A stretch of 64,000 nucleotides of DNA, from positions 62,001 to 126,000 of the forward strand of contig BAEM01000022.1 of NCBI GenBank assembly GCA_000314955.1. Direction: 5' to 3'. Below are positions 8,657 to 17,261 of this stretch, piece after piece. Numbering within the stretch: position 1 is the stretch's first letter; each line of letters begins with the position of its first letter. The DNA is from Paraglaciecola chathamensis S18K6 (GTDB lineage: Bacteria > Pseudomonadota > Gammaproteobacteria > Enterobacterales > Alteromonadaceae). The position numbers and the translations under genes were made by a program. The notes below the pieces were generated by a model. The model did not search any database, was not told the origin of the DNA, and saw nothing but the letters and a program-made list of their open reading frames with translations.

Positions 8657-9946
8657 TTAGCGAGGCGTGACCCGCCAAATAACGTTAGCAAGGTCATCGG
8701 CGACGATAAGTGCACCACGCGGGTCCACAGTCACGCCAACTGGCCTGCCTCGAGCCTTCCCGTCTCCACCTAAAAAGCCCGTAAGAAAATCTACCGGTGC
8801 TCCAGCGGGCCGACCATTGCTAAAAGGAACAAATACCACTTTGTAGCCGGCTGGGTCTTCCCTATTCCAGCTGCCATGCTCACCGACGAATACACCATCT
8901 GCAAATTCAGCGCCCATAACCGGCTCGGAAAAATCGACTCCCAAAGCAGCGACATGTGCCCCCAATGCGTAATCCGGGGCAATTGTGGATGCGACTTTTT
9001 TCGGATCTTGTGGCCGTACTCGCTCGTCTACATTTTGCCCCCAATAGCTATAGGGCCAACCGTAAAATCCACCGTCTTTTACTGAGGTAAGGAAGTCCGG
9101 CACAAGTTGCGGGCCAATCTCATCTCGCTCATTTACCACCGCCCATAACTGACCCGTTCCAGGTTGTATGGTAAGCGCGGTTGGATTGCGTAGGCCAGTA
9201 GCGTAGGGCCGATACGCCCCGGTTTCTGCATCTATTTCCCAAATCATCGCACGGTCTACTTCAGCGACCATCCCGCGCTCTGTGATATTACTATTAGAAC
9301 CAATGCCGACATACAAGAAGCGACCATTGGGGCCGGCAGTCATGGCTTTGGTCCAATGGTGATTAATCTGCGAAGGTAGCTTGGTGACTTCTTCCGGCGC
9401 TGCACTTGCTTTGGTTTGTCCGTCGCTATAGTCAAAGCGCACCAACGCGTCTTGATTGGCAACGTAAAGGGTATTGTTAATCAACGCGAGCCCGTAAGGT
9501 GCGTTAAGATTATCTGCAAAAACTGTCTGGAGTTCGTAGGTACCATCGCCGTCAGCATCACGCAACAACGTGAGTCGATCGCCGCTCGCCACTTTTGTTG
9601 TGCCTTTTGATTTAATGTATCCGGCGATAAAATGCTTTGGCTTCAATGAGGGTGCATTACCGCCTTTGCCCTCGGCAACCAGAATATCCCCGTTTGGCAG
9701 CACTAGCGTTTGACGAGGCACTTTAAGATCAGTTGCAATAGCGGAGACGGTGTAGCCCGTAGGGGCTGTTGGCATTTGATCCCCCCAAGGCGTCGGTTTC
9801 GCAATTGTCATAGCAGGGAGCAGCCCACGCTGAGGTTTTGGTAGCGTAGGATTAGAGCCTTGGTCAATCGAAGCAGAATCGTTGCTATCACAGGCACTTA
9901 GTAGCACGGTAAAGGCAAAAGTTGTTAACAGACCAGTATATTTCAT
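8657..9946 (-). CDS. PQQ-dependent sugar (sorbosone-type) dehydrogenase-like lipoprotein
   Basis: A lipoprotein signal (LLSAC lipobox at about residues 16-20) is followed by a six-bladed propeller of the soluble glucose/L-sorbosone dehydrogenase type: GDILVAEGKGG, APYGLAL, ATGLRNPTAL, DGGFYGWPYSYWG, FVGEHGSWNR and GRPVGVTVDPRGAL. Such proteins oxidise sugar aldehydes or alcohols in the periplasm, usually with PQQ. No PQQ synthesis genes are in the window. It shares a four-base ATGA overlap with the upstream DUF2231 membrane protein, a frequent partner for this family. The membrane partner may help anchor it or pass on electrons, which is inference. Confidence 0.85.
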   Translation of the reverse strand: MKYTGLLTTFAFTVLLSACDSNDSASIDQGSNPTLPKPQRGLLPAMTIAKPTPWGDQMPTAPTGYTVSAIATDLKVPRQTLVLPNGDILVAEGKGGNAPSLKPKHFIAGYIKSKGTTKVASGDRLTLLRDADGDGTYELQTVFADNLNAPYGLALINNTLYVANQDALVRFDYSDGQTKASAAPEEVTKLPSQINHHWTKAMTAGPNGRFLYVGIGSNSNITERGMVAEVDRAMIWEIDAETGAYRPYATGLRNPTALTIQPGTGQLWAVVNERDEIGPQLVPDFLTSVKDGGFYGWPYSYWGQNVDERVRPQDPKKVASTIAPDYALGAHVAALGVDFSEPVMGAEFADGVFVGEHGSWNREDPAGYKVVFVPFSNGRPAGAPVDFLTGFLGGDGKARGRPVGVTVDPRGALIVADDLANVIWRVTPR

Positions 9947-10368
9947 CGCTTACCTCCTACACCAAATTTTGCGAAGCCAATCCAAGTTGCTCCGCAAGCC
10001 AATAAAAAAACAATCACCGACAGAACAAGGCCCATTGGCATAACTGCCCAAGCGTCCTTTGCATGGATAAGCGAATTGAAAAAACCCACCAGCCATGTCG
10101 CTAGCAACATTACGATATGTAAGATCAGATGCCCACGGTGATCCGCACGCACCAAATCGATGATGGTCCACAACAACGTCAAGCCTGCGAACACCAGCCC
10201 ACCTGCAATTAGCCACGAAGCAAAGTTGGTCCACTGAATCTGATAAGTTTGTGCATAGGCAATGTCGCTTAACAAACTACAAAAAAATAGCGGGACAGTA
10301 GCCGCCAGCAGCATCCCATGTATTGGGTGAAGCCGCCTTATTGGTGTTTGGTCGTTATGGCCAGTCAT
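9943..10368 (-). CDS. DUF2231-type integral membrane protein
   Basis: The 141-residue protein has four hydrophobic segments (about residues 15-38, 50-70, 80-98 and 108-132) and begins with LHPIHGMLLAATVPLFF, a HPIH-type start typical of DUF2231 proteins. The ATG follows TGAGGAGAAACG. It is first in a two-gene operon with the sorbosone-dehydrogenase-like lipoprotein, overlapping it by four bases. Some DUF2231 proteins are thought to carry haem, and histidines are present here in the first and third segments, but function is unknown. Confidence 0.8.
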   Translation of the reverse strand: MTGHNDQTPIRRLHPIHGMLLAATVPLFFCSLLSDIAYAQTYQIQWTNFASWLIAGGLVFAGLTLLWTIIDLVRADHRGHLILHIVMLLATWLVGFFNSLIHAKDAWAVMPMGLVLSVIVFLLACGATWIGFAKFGVGGKR

Positions 10369-10535
10369 CGTTTCTCCTCAAAACAGATTCTGTGAAATTT
10401 TTTCACTCATTTTTTACCTTCTTACACAAACTACCGTCCGCGACAAGGTGACGAATACGTTAGTCTTGGTTTTCTGCAAAAACTGTTCCGCCTACATCAG
10501 TGCGCGCGGCACGCGCGGTAATAGAAAGTTATAAA

Positions 10536-10965
10536 GACACCCATGATAAAAATGGTCAATTTTCTAGGCTAAACTACACTTAATTTGTGTTTCATTCTGT
10601 CAGGTAGGTTATGCATGTCTCAACCTCGAAAAAGCCAAATTAGTTTAATTGATACGCCCTATTTTATTCACAACATCCATGTCGTTCACTTCTTCGAAGC
10701 CAGCTAAAGCTGTTCAAATTTTATTCCCGATGAATTTGTCATCGTGTTTTCCGCTGTGTGCGACGCTCCTTTTTGTGTGGGATACCTAGATTGTAACGTT
10801 CATGCCTGTCCAAACACAGACCTTACTCACCGTTTTCGTTCTTCAACACACGCTATTCCATTAAAAGCCTTCAATCAGTCAAAGCAAAAGCCCCCTAACG
10901 CTTATTGAGCGATAATTCCGCCATGAAACTAGAGATTATCTTCACGATTTTTTAGTATGGGTGTT
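10536..10965 (+). mobile_element. Transposon relic B (N-terminal transposase remnant)
   Basis: The 430-base element runs from GACACCCAT to ATGGGTGTT and is nearly identical to relic C at 12261. A 30-codon frame at 10615-10707 (SQPRKSQISLIDTPYF...) matches the start of IS200-like REP-associated transposases and then stops. The rest is non-coding. Relics B and C lie in the same orientation on either side of the HExxH lipoprotein gene. Confidence 0.75.
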
Positions 10966-11109
10966 TTGATAGTTTGCATTGACGTAGAAAAGTTGATTAT
11001 TCTTAACAAGAGTACATTTGAAAGGTATTTGACTTGACCTTGGTTTGATGTTTAAAGTGGAAATTTAATCTGAGAGAGGGAAATCTATACACAATTACTA
11101 TTCTTCAAT

Positions 11110-11320
11110 AAAATACATAATCATATCTCTGGCTCTTTTGAGCTTCGCTGGCAGCAGGCTGGACTAAGGTTCCAGTCGGAGACGGAACCACGACAGTTAT
11201 CTACGAACAGGATCAGGGCACCTAATAATCTAGACGATCATTTGCTCTCGCCATTTCAATCACTTATGGCAATTACTGCAGTAACTACTCAGCAGGACGG
11301 GCGTGTAACAACGAATTTTA
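11110..11320 (+). pseudogene. Decayed secreted-protein fragment
   Basis: Reading from 11118 gives a signal-like IKYIIISLALLSFAGS, then a stop. A shifted frame reads TKVPVGDGTTTVIYEQDQGT before two stops. No intact start or frame remains. The piece lies between relic B and the HExxH lipoprotein and may be the remains of a small secreted protein. I recognise no family. Confidence 0.35.
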
Positions 11321-11323
11321 AGT

Positions 11324-12226
11324 ATGAAGGAAATAGTCTTGCCGCTGCAACTTACAATCACACCTGCCATGATGGTCCCTCCCCTATTTTTGCTCCGTAG
11401 ATTAGTATGCGATAAACTTTTGAAAATAGTATTTTTATTTGCAACTTTTTTATTTTTATCTGCCTGTAGTAGTTATCAAAGTGTAGATGATGGCTACAGG
11501 CAGCTCAATGAAGATGGTTACATCAAACGTGCTTTCACCGTGGAGAAAACAAAGAAGGGAATTTTCGTTAACTCTCTAAATAATTTAACTAACAGTAAAA
11601 AACGTATATCTTTTGACCGGCTTGGTAATGACAAAGATGGCCTTAAAATAATTTTTTATAACAAAGACATTATAATAAGAACTAACTACCCCGATTTTAA
11701 AATCACTAATTTTATAGTGAATGGAATTGGTAAGGAAAAACTTAACAACCGATTTAAAATCGACCTGATAGCCACAAAACTCAGTGACAACTTTGAGTCG
11801 CAAGTTGTTTATAAGGATGGATTCTATCACTTTTCTGTTTTTGTTGATGCTGAATCTCTTAAAAGTTTTGAGATTAACAAAGAATTGTTTCTCTTGATGG
11901 TGTTAATACATGAAACAATGCACGTGTCTCAAGCGTTAAATGGTGGTTTTGACGGGATATTCAAAAATAAAAGAAAGATAGAGACGAAAGCTTATGCATT
12001 TTCTTATTGTGTGCTCGCTGAATCTCTTAGCGGTGTTACTATTGATTTGGAAGGTAATCGAAAAAGGTTACAAAGAGATTTCAATAACCTCAGAAATATA
12101 TCTATAAAGTCTCACATAAATTATTTAGATTATTTAATAGACACTGAAATCATCAAAAAAATACCAGGAAATGATCTAAGTCGCTTTAAAATGGACAAGC
12201 ATTGTTCTGAACTGTTTTTGCAATAA
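11324..12226 (+). CDS. Putative lipoprotein with HExxH (zincin-like) motif
   Basis: The frame encodes 300 residues. A lipoprotein signal (LLKIVFLFATFLFLSAC) ends at Cys48, too far from the first Met for a normal signal, so the real start is probably near the GTATGCGATAAAC at 11406. There an ATG lies one base out of frame, which suggests an altered 5' end. The body is AT-rich. It contains HETMH at residues 196-200 and a Glu at 220 in KIETKAYAF, the arrangement of a gluzincin metallopeptidase. I do not recognise the family. It lies between transposon relics B and C, and upstream of it is a decayed frame with a signal-peptide-like IKYIIISLALLSFAGS. Transfer as cargo is likely. Confidence 0.65.
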   Translation: MKEIVLPLQLTITPAMMVPPLFLLRRLVCDKLLKIVFLFATFLFLSACSSYQSVDDGYRQLNEDGYIKRAFTVEKTKKGIFVNSLNNLTNSKKRISFDRLGNDKDGLKIIFYNKDIIIRTNYPDFKITNFIVNGIGKEKLNNRFKIDLIATKLSDNFESQVVYKDGFYHFSVFVDAESLKSFEINKELFLLMVLIHETMHVSQALNGGFDGIFKNKRKIETKAYAFSYCVLAESLSGVTIDLEGNRKRLQRDFNNLRNISIKSHINYLDYLIDTEIIKKIPGNDLSRFKMDKHCSELFLQ

Positions 12227-12260
12227 TCAAAATATTGATATCGACGAAAAAAAAAAGAAA

Positions 12261-12688
12261 GACACCCATGATAATAATGGTCAATTTTCAGGGCTGAACT
12301 ACACTTAATTTTTGTTTCATTCTGTCAGGTAGATGGATTATGCCTCAACCTCGAAAAAGCCAAATTAGTTTAATCGATACGCCCTATTTTATTCACAACA
12401 TCCATGTCGTTCACTTCTTCGAAGCCAGCTAAAGCTGTTCAAATTTTATTCCCGATGAATTTGTCATCGTGTTTCCCGCTGTGTGCGACGCTCCTTTTTG
12501 TGTGGGATACCTAGATTGTAACGTTCATGCCTGTCCAAACACTGACCTTACTCACCGTTTTCGTCCTTCACCACTCACTGTTCCATTAAAGCCTTCAATC
12601 AGTCAGAGCAAAGCACCGTATCGCTTATTGAGCGATAATTCCGCCATGAAACTAGAGATTATCTTGACGATTTTTTAGTATGGGTGTC
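12261..12688 (+). mobile_element. Transposon relic C (copy of relic B)
   Basis: The 428-base element has ends GACACCCATG and TGGGTGTC and is nearly identical to relic B, including the 30-codon transposase start at 12340-12432 (PQPRKSQISLIDTPYF) and the shared 3' end. An open frame at 12469-12678 is an accident of the element. Its right end abuts relic D, suggesting that C inserted into, or recombined with, an older copy. Confidence 0.75.
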
Positions 12689-12697
12689 TCGATAAGT

Positions 12698-13177
12698 ACT
12701 GAAAGACTATTGTGAGCTGGTAGATACAACAGGCCGCTGTATTCGTGATGATAAGGCAGGTCATATCGACAATACTCAAAGCCCAATTTTAGAACGACTC
12801 GGCTTAGATTCTGCTCAGTGGCTAACCTTAACCACTGAGTTTGAAAAACACTTCTGCTACGCCGCAGGTGCGGAGCAAATGATGAATGCGTTCAAACGCC
12901 ACACCCATCATCAACGGCTGCGAGGAATGACCAAAGCGAAAGCGTTGTTAAAACGCGCATAAGACATTGCAACTAACACATCTAATGCATCTCTTGTAAC
13001 GTAGGCGTTTGCCTAAAAATTGACCTTGCGCGCCGTTTTCTCCCTCAATGCTCAATATTCCAGTAATAATTCTCAATCACTCAGATCAAAAGTACTTTGA
13101 CGCTTATTGAGCAAGTATTTTCCCCTAAGCAGAATAGTTTTTTATACGATTCTAAAGATGGCTGTCTCTGTTAGTAG
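12698..13177 (+). mobile_element. Transposon relic D (C-terminal transposase remnant, first of a tandem pair)
   Basis: From ACTGAAAGACTATTGTGAGC onward this copy encodes the same C-terminal transposase piece as relic E. It lacks a start and is followed by the same AT-rich 3' tail ending GATGGCTGTCTCTGTTAGTA. D and E are direct repeats offset by 535 bases. The left part of D is lost at its junction with relic C. Confidence 0.7.
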
Positions 13178-13710
13178 TAACACCCTTTGTGGGAAACCCT
13201 TGTGAAAATATGCCCAAAGGTATCCCCTACTCACTGAAAGACTATTGTGAGCTCGTCGACACTACGGGCCGATGCATTCGTGATGATAAGGCCGGTCATA
13301 TCGATAATACTCAAAGCCCAATTTTAGAACGACTAGGCTTAAATTCTGCTCAATGGCTAACCTTAACCACTGAGTTTGAAAAACACTTCTGCTACGCAGC
13401 AGGCGCAGAACAAATGATGAATGCGTTTAAGCGTCATACTCATCATCAACGACTGAGAGGAATGACCAAAGCTAAAGCGTTGTTAAAACGCGCATAAGAC
13501 ATTGTAACTAACACATCTAATGCATCTCTTGTAACGTAGGCGTTTGCCTAAAAATTGACCTTTCACGCCTTTTTCTCCCTCAACGCTTAATATTCCAGTA
13601 AAAATCCCTAATCATACAGAGCAAAAGTACTTTGACGCTTATTTAGGGGTATTTTCCCCTAAGCAGCAGAGTTTTTTATACGATTCTAAAGATGGCTGTC
13701 TCTGTTAGTA
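13178..13710 (+). mobile_element. Transposon relic E (second of a tandem pair)
   Basis: This copy contains the 102-codon remnant and a tail that matches D base for base over long stretches (TAATGCATCTCTTGTAACGT and beyond). Its last 25 bases form the 3' end of the adjacent minus-strand lipoprotein gene, including that gene's stop codon. Confidence 0.7.
13189..13497 (+). pseudogene. REP-associated (IS200-like) transposase, C-terminal remnant
   Basis: A 102-codon frame opens at a GTG and reads MPKGIPYSLKDYCELVDTTG, then ILERLGLNSAQWL and HHQRLRGMTKAKALLKRA. This resembles the C-terminal tail of REP-associated tyrosine transposases, downstream of their catalytic HUH domain. The HUH and Tyr residues are absent, so it cannot be an active enzyme. 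The same coding tail appears in relics A and D. Translation is doubtful. Confidence 0.7.
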
Positions 13711-14168
13711 TTTGCGAAGCCCTTTGCACGAATGATATGCCACTTAATTTTCCCGCTCACAGGAATAAAACTAAAGCCGATAGTCCCTGTACTGAGAGGC
13801 GGAATATATGCAGTAGCATTATAGTTTTTGATTTCATCAAAGTCGCCACCCTCAGAATATATAGCTATTTCAATTGACGTTATGGTTACTTCTTGATTTC
13901 CGTTATATATATCACCCGTAAAATAATTAGCTTGAAAGCCTGGCCCAGCCTTACCAGAAATTTTTGAAGTCTGCTCATTTGTTAAAATAGAAGAATCAGG
14001 GAGATTGGTACCTTTGAACTTACTCCGACAGGAGTTATGAATTAATTTAGCAGCTTGGTCGCTGTTAACCCCCTCCATGTGCTTTAAGATACATTCGTCA
14101 TAGCTGGACTCTTGAGAGCAAGCACAAATGAATACTGTTAGGGATAAAATAATGAATAGTTTGCTCAT
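13686..14168 (-). CDS. Small lipoprotein, 3' end overprinted by relic E
   Basis: The 160-residue product begins with a lipoprotein signal (MSKLFIILSLTVFICAC). It continues with YDECILKHMEGVNSDQAAKL, a phrase common to small cassette-borne proteins in gammaproteobacteria. The rest looks like a beta-rich domain. The ATG at 14168 follows AAGGAAG, and a longer frame to 14207 lacks a ribosome site. Its 5' end lies directly after the attC site at 14182, so it is a cassette gene. The last eight codons and the stop (13686-13710) lie inside relic E, so the original C-terminus and its attC have been replaced. Function unknown. Confidence 0.65.
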   Translation of the reverse strand: MSKLFIILSLTVFICACSQESSYDECILKHMEGVNSDQAAKLIHNSCRSKFKGTNLPDSSILTNEQTSKISGKAGPGFQANYFTGDIYNGNQEVTITSIEIAIYSEGGDFDEIKNYNATAYIPPLSTGTIGFSFIPVSGKIKWHIIRAKGFANTNRDSHL

Positions 14169-14181
14169 AACTTCCTTGTTC

Positions 14182-14280
14182 ACATAACGTCCGAATTTGC
14201 TGCACAAACTTACTGGCTATAATTGGTGAGGCACGAGCCGCAGCCAGTGGGTTTGGGTCAGCAACATTTGTTTGTTAGCA
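14182..14280 (-). other. attC site (integron cassette recombination site)
   Basis: Read on the minus strand, TGCTAAC (R'') opens the site and GTTATGT (R') closes it 99 bases later. Between them the arms pair: CAAACCCACTGGCT with AGCCAGTAAGTTTG, and TTGCTG with CAGCAA, with unpaired bases as expected for a folded attC. It separates two minus-strand cassette genes. Confidence 0.75.
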
Positions 14281-14823
14281 CGTTAAATCATCCACTAAAT
14301 TTTTAAACGACTGCGTACCTTTTAAATTGAATGTTACATGGGTATCTTGGACGTCTTTTGCCAATATATATACTAGTTCTTGTAAATCATTAATTAGCTG
14401 GCTTATCTCACTTACCCATAAATCAGCTTTGTCGTAAACATCTCCAGCAGCGAGGCTCACTGACTGATGACCAACTGTATTATTACGGAGGATACAAATT
14501 TTAGTTACAAGTGGCTTTATCCTCTTTTCAGTTTCGGATAAAGCGAATTGAGTATCTTCAGAAATGTTGCCGGTCAACGATTTCTTGTAACTGTTAATAT
14601 TAATAGTGTCCTTTCGGTTTTCGACTGTCTTATAAAGAATAATTATTAGCGAATTAAATAAAGCGTTTTCGGCCGCTATATAAAACCTCGAGTACCGCTT
14701 TAACTTACCTTGAAACTTTTTGTTGCGCTTTTCATCACGCATTGCCTGCCACATTTCGAAATCGATTTCTGCTTGTGTGAGAAGACGACAAAGTCCCTGT
14801 CTCAATCTAGTTGAATCGTCCAT
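14275..14823 (-). CDS. AbiU2/HEPN-like hypothetical protein, 182 aa
   Basis: A mostly helical protein carries RNNTVGH near residue 112, matching the R-x4-6-H motif of HEPN ribonucleases, in a layout like AbiU2-type proteins. The ATG follows a CAGGAGAAAC ribosome site. The gene ends inside the attC at 14182-14280, which marks it as an integron cassette. A GTTAGCAC R'-like box lies about 14 bases before the start. HEPN proteins are often toxins or abortive-infection effectors. No partner antitoxin is visible beside it. The family call is tentative. Confidence 0.6.
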   Translation of the reverse strand: MDDSTRLRQGLCRLLTQAEIDFEMWQAMRDEKRNKKFQGKLKRYSRFYIAAENALFNSLIIILYKTVENRKDTININSYKKSLTGNISEDTQFALSETEKRIKPLVTKICILRNNTVGHQSVSLAAGDVYDKADLWVSEISQLINDLQELVYILAKDVQDTHVTFNLKGTQSFKNLVDDLTC

Positions 14824-15185
14824 GTTTCTCCTGAGAGTGCTAACAATTTAATATAGCGCGATTTGCGCGTTTTTCTGCCGACGCATCGCTCACTTTTATA
14901 CTTCCGCTATTAATACCAAACTAACTATCATATTGCTACATAAAGGAAAACTGGCGATCTGGATAAAATGACAAGAACAAAAACGAGCGATTGGGTCACT
15001 TTCCTGAATATGGGAGCGACTCAGCTTATTTGGATAAATAAACGGCCTTGCTTACTAATTCGCTAATGACTGCTTTTCGCTCTCAGCAGCCTCTAAATCT
15101 GAGGTTTTTTTAACAAGTCACACTGGATGGCGATATATATGGATGATCTAACTATTCAGGCTTTTTAAAAACAGTTTAACTTCCC
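14824..15185. other. Intergenic stretch with cassette and MITE scraps
   Basis: There is no gene here. It holds an R'-like GTTAGCAC on the minus strand (14836-14843), the inverted words CGCGATTTGCGCG, and a solo TAATACCAAACTAA end at 14911, which resembles the ends of the MITE at 26013. The remainder shows nothing I can identify. Confidence 0.5.
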
Positions 15186-15215
15186 AAAAAAAAGCGCCTC
15201 TACATTGAGAGGCGC
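15186..15215 (-). terminator. Rho-independent terminator of the symporter-SnoaL operon
   Basis: On the minus strand an 8-bp GC-rich stem (GCGCCTCT/AGAGGCGC) with a six-base loop is followed by eight U. It lies 35 bases after the stop of the 295-residue gene. A second hairpin, CTAACGT/ACGTTAG at 15222-15240, precedes it. Confidence 0.88.
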
Positions 15216-15249
15216 GAAAGACTAACGTTTTCTACGTTAGTTACCGACG

Positions 15250-16137
15250 TTAGAACGGTAGTGGCGTTGAAAAGCGCTTTTCAAAGGCTAGCGCGTCAAT
15301 TACCCAGTATTCACTTTCAATTTTGTTTTGCTTAAATGTCAGCATAGTGACAATGGGTAAACGAACCCGCACAAGCCCATTGTCTGTCTTAATATCTGCG
15401 TCTATGCGCCATCTTACCAGCGCACTATTATTATCTGCCACTACCTGCTCAAGCTGGCTGTAGCGGCGGTGCAGCTTGCCTTCAAGCTGCGTAAGCCAAG
15501 AAGTAATAGAAGACGAGGTAGTGCCCTCGCCGTTTACCACTGTACTATTCACGCTTAAATGGCTCTCGCCTGTGTAAACGCTTTCGATCCCTGCTGAATC
15601 GAAACCTTGCCATATCTGCCACCAAGCAGTCAGCTTGGTGTTGAGAGCGTCGCTTAAGCTGCCATTGAGCACATCACTAATGCCCGCGTGGGTGGTGTAT
15701 CGATGAAGTTGCGGGTCAAACTCACTTAGTTGCAGTGGATCAGGCTCGGGCCAAAAGTCCACTGATGTGGCGTTAGTCGAACCTGCTACATTTTCATCAT
15801 CGGCGCAGTGTTTGGCTAAAGAGGCACTGTCTACCCATTGAAGTAGCTGCTTTATTGCGCCGTCACTGTGTTCGCACATGGTTACGAAATACGTTTTACT
15901 CGACGAAGAGGTAAGACAAAATAGACCAGCATCAATATCACCACTTTGTAAGGTTGCGACTTGTTCAATACTGCCCGAGCGGCTCATTATGTCTAGCCAA
16001 TTTGCCATTAACCCCCGCTGTTGCACTGGGCCATAATGTAACCTTTCACCCAATAACCAGCGGCTTGAGTGGATGAGTGCATGGGTTAAGGTTTTGGTAT
16101 CTCGTTTTTCTAGCAATTGTTGAATTGTACTTAGCAT
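15250..16137 (-). CDS. Hypothetical protein with C-terminal SnoaL/NTF2-like domain, 295 aa
   Basis: Residues 1-150 match nothing I recognise and include a Ser/Asp-rich linker. Residues of about 170-290 look like an NTF2-like domain (LTAWWQIWQGFDSAGIESVYTG, then RWRIDAD and a final SEYWVIDALAFEKR). The gene starts two bases after the stop of the 362-residue SnoaL gene, with GGAGG inside that gene's end, so expression is coupled. It is last in the operon and is followed by a clear terminator. It is probably an auxiliary pathway enzyme or binding protein. Confidence 0.7.
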   Translation of the reverse strand: MLSTIQQLLEKRDTKTLTHALIHSSRWLLGERLHYGPVQQRGLMANWLDIMSRSGSIEQVATLQSGDIDAGLFCLTSSSSKTYFVTMCEHSDGAIKQLLQWVDSASLAKHCADDENVAGSTNATSVDFWPEPDPLQLSEFDPQLHRYTTHAGISDVLNGSLSDALNTKLTAWWQIWQGFDSAGIESVYTGESHLSVNSTVVNGEGTTSSSITSWLTQLEGKLHRRYSQLEQVVADNNSALVRWRIDADIKTDNGLVRVRLPIVTMLTFKQNKIESEYWVIDALAFEKRFSTPLPF

Positions 16138-16139
16138 GC

Positions 16140-17228
16140 TTATGCCTCCGCCTCATTTGGTAGTTTTCGCATAAGGTTCGCCAGTGCAGCAACTTCATCG
16201 AATACGGTCCATTCTCTAGCGATGCGTCCACCCTCGATTTCAAAATGAGACGCCCCCAAAATATAATGAGGCTGCTGATTAAACTGTGCGTACTTGGCGT
16301 CGGTGGCATTGTAATGCCCCGCTACGCCCCAGCGCAGCGCTAGATGAACACGGTTTTGGTCATAATGGGTGACACACACATGGTCGACTACCATGTTGGC
16401 ATCGGGGCAACTGGCTAACCATTTTATCAACATGCCGCTGATAGCTGCATTGCCTGTGGCTTGACGTCCTCCAGGCCATTGCACAGCAGCATTAGGTTTA
16501 TAAAAATGAGACAGTTGATTAAACATACGTTTATTAAAAAGATTTTCTGCCCAGGCCTTGGCGAAATCTCCCCACGGCTTATCTTGCTCAGACAAGTCAT
16601 CCCCGAGAGACGCCTCATTCGCAGCGGTGCGGCTATACTCTTCATTTATCCATTGGGTAAACGTATTCGATAGCGAAAAGTTAGCCTGAAACGCCGCCGC
16701 GTCATCAAGCGAAATACCTAGCTGCGCAATAAGAAAGCTGTTGTCGCGCATCAGCCATTCATAAAAGATTTTATTGTCTTTGCACATACAGTCGGCGATG
16801 GTGGTAACACGGCCCGTTTTACCAGTAGGAGCGCCGAATTCAGACGGGCCCTTGTTCGTCATAATGCTGGTAATACGGTGCGATGAGTAATACACCTCGT
16901 TAGCTTCTTCGCGGAAAATTACATCTTCCCCAATAAGCGATCTATCTGGAAACGCCGCAATGGTTTTCAGGGTATTTTGTATGACCACATCCACACTGTC
17001 AGCGTAGCCTCCTAGCGTATGCACAGGGCAGAAGTCAGCGTAATAATCGTAACAGGCCCCAATGTTCTTTTGCTCCCAAATACGATGGGTGATACGCAAT
17101 ATGTAGTCTGCTAAATCGACAAACTCGTCGTCAAAACCCGCTAAGGTTTGCGTTTTACTTCGTGCAGGGTCCAGCATGTCATGCAGAGGCTGCCAATACA
17201 CCGTTTTTGCGATGGATGTTTCGCTCAT
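16140..17228 (-). CDS. Tandem SnoaL/NTF2-like domain protein, 362 aa
   Basis: The first NTF2-like half contains RIWEQKNIGACYDYYADFCP and ends with TIADCMCKDNKIFYEWLMRD. The second contains FYKPNAAVQWPGGRQATGN, a LRWGVAGHY strand and GGRIAREWTVFDE. The first half resembles SnoaL-type ester cyclases. No signal peptide is present. The ATG is preceded by GAGGAAGATTCT. It lies 33 bases after the sodium symporter stop and two bases before the 295-residue gene, forming a three-gene minus-strand operon. It is therefore likely to act on the compound imported by the symporter. Confidence 0.78.
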   Translation of the reverse strand: MSETSIAKTVYWQPLHDMLDPARSKTQTLAGFDDEFVDLADYILRITHRIWEQKNIGACYDYYADFCPVHTLGGYADSVDVVIQNTLKTIAAFPDRSLIGEDVIFREEANEVYYSSHRITSIMTNKGPSEFGAPTGKTGRVTTIADCMCKDNKIFYEWLMRDNSFLIAQLGISLDDAAAFQANFSLSNTFTQWINEEYSRTAANEASLGDDLSEQDKPWGDFAKAWAENLFNKRMFNQLSHFYKPNAAVQWPGGRQATGNAAISGMLIKWLASCPDANMVVDHVCVTHYDQNRVHLALRWGVAGHYNATDAKYAQFNQQPHYILGASHFEIEGGRIAREWTVFDEVAALANLMRKLPNEAEA

Positions 17229-17261
17229 AGAATCTTCCTCAAAAGCGCTGAGTTTGGCTTT

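Noticed and set aside
12469-12678. 69-codon plus-strand frame as a gene
   Set aside because: It lies wholly inside transposon relic C, has no ribosome site, and its equivalent in relic B is broken.
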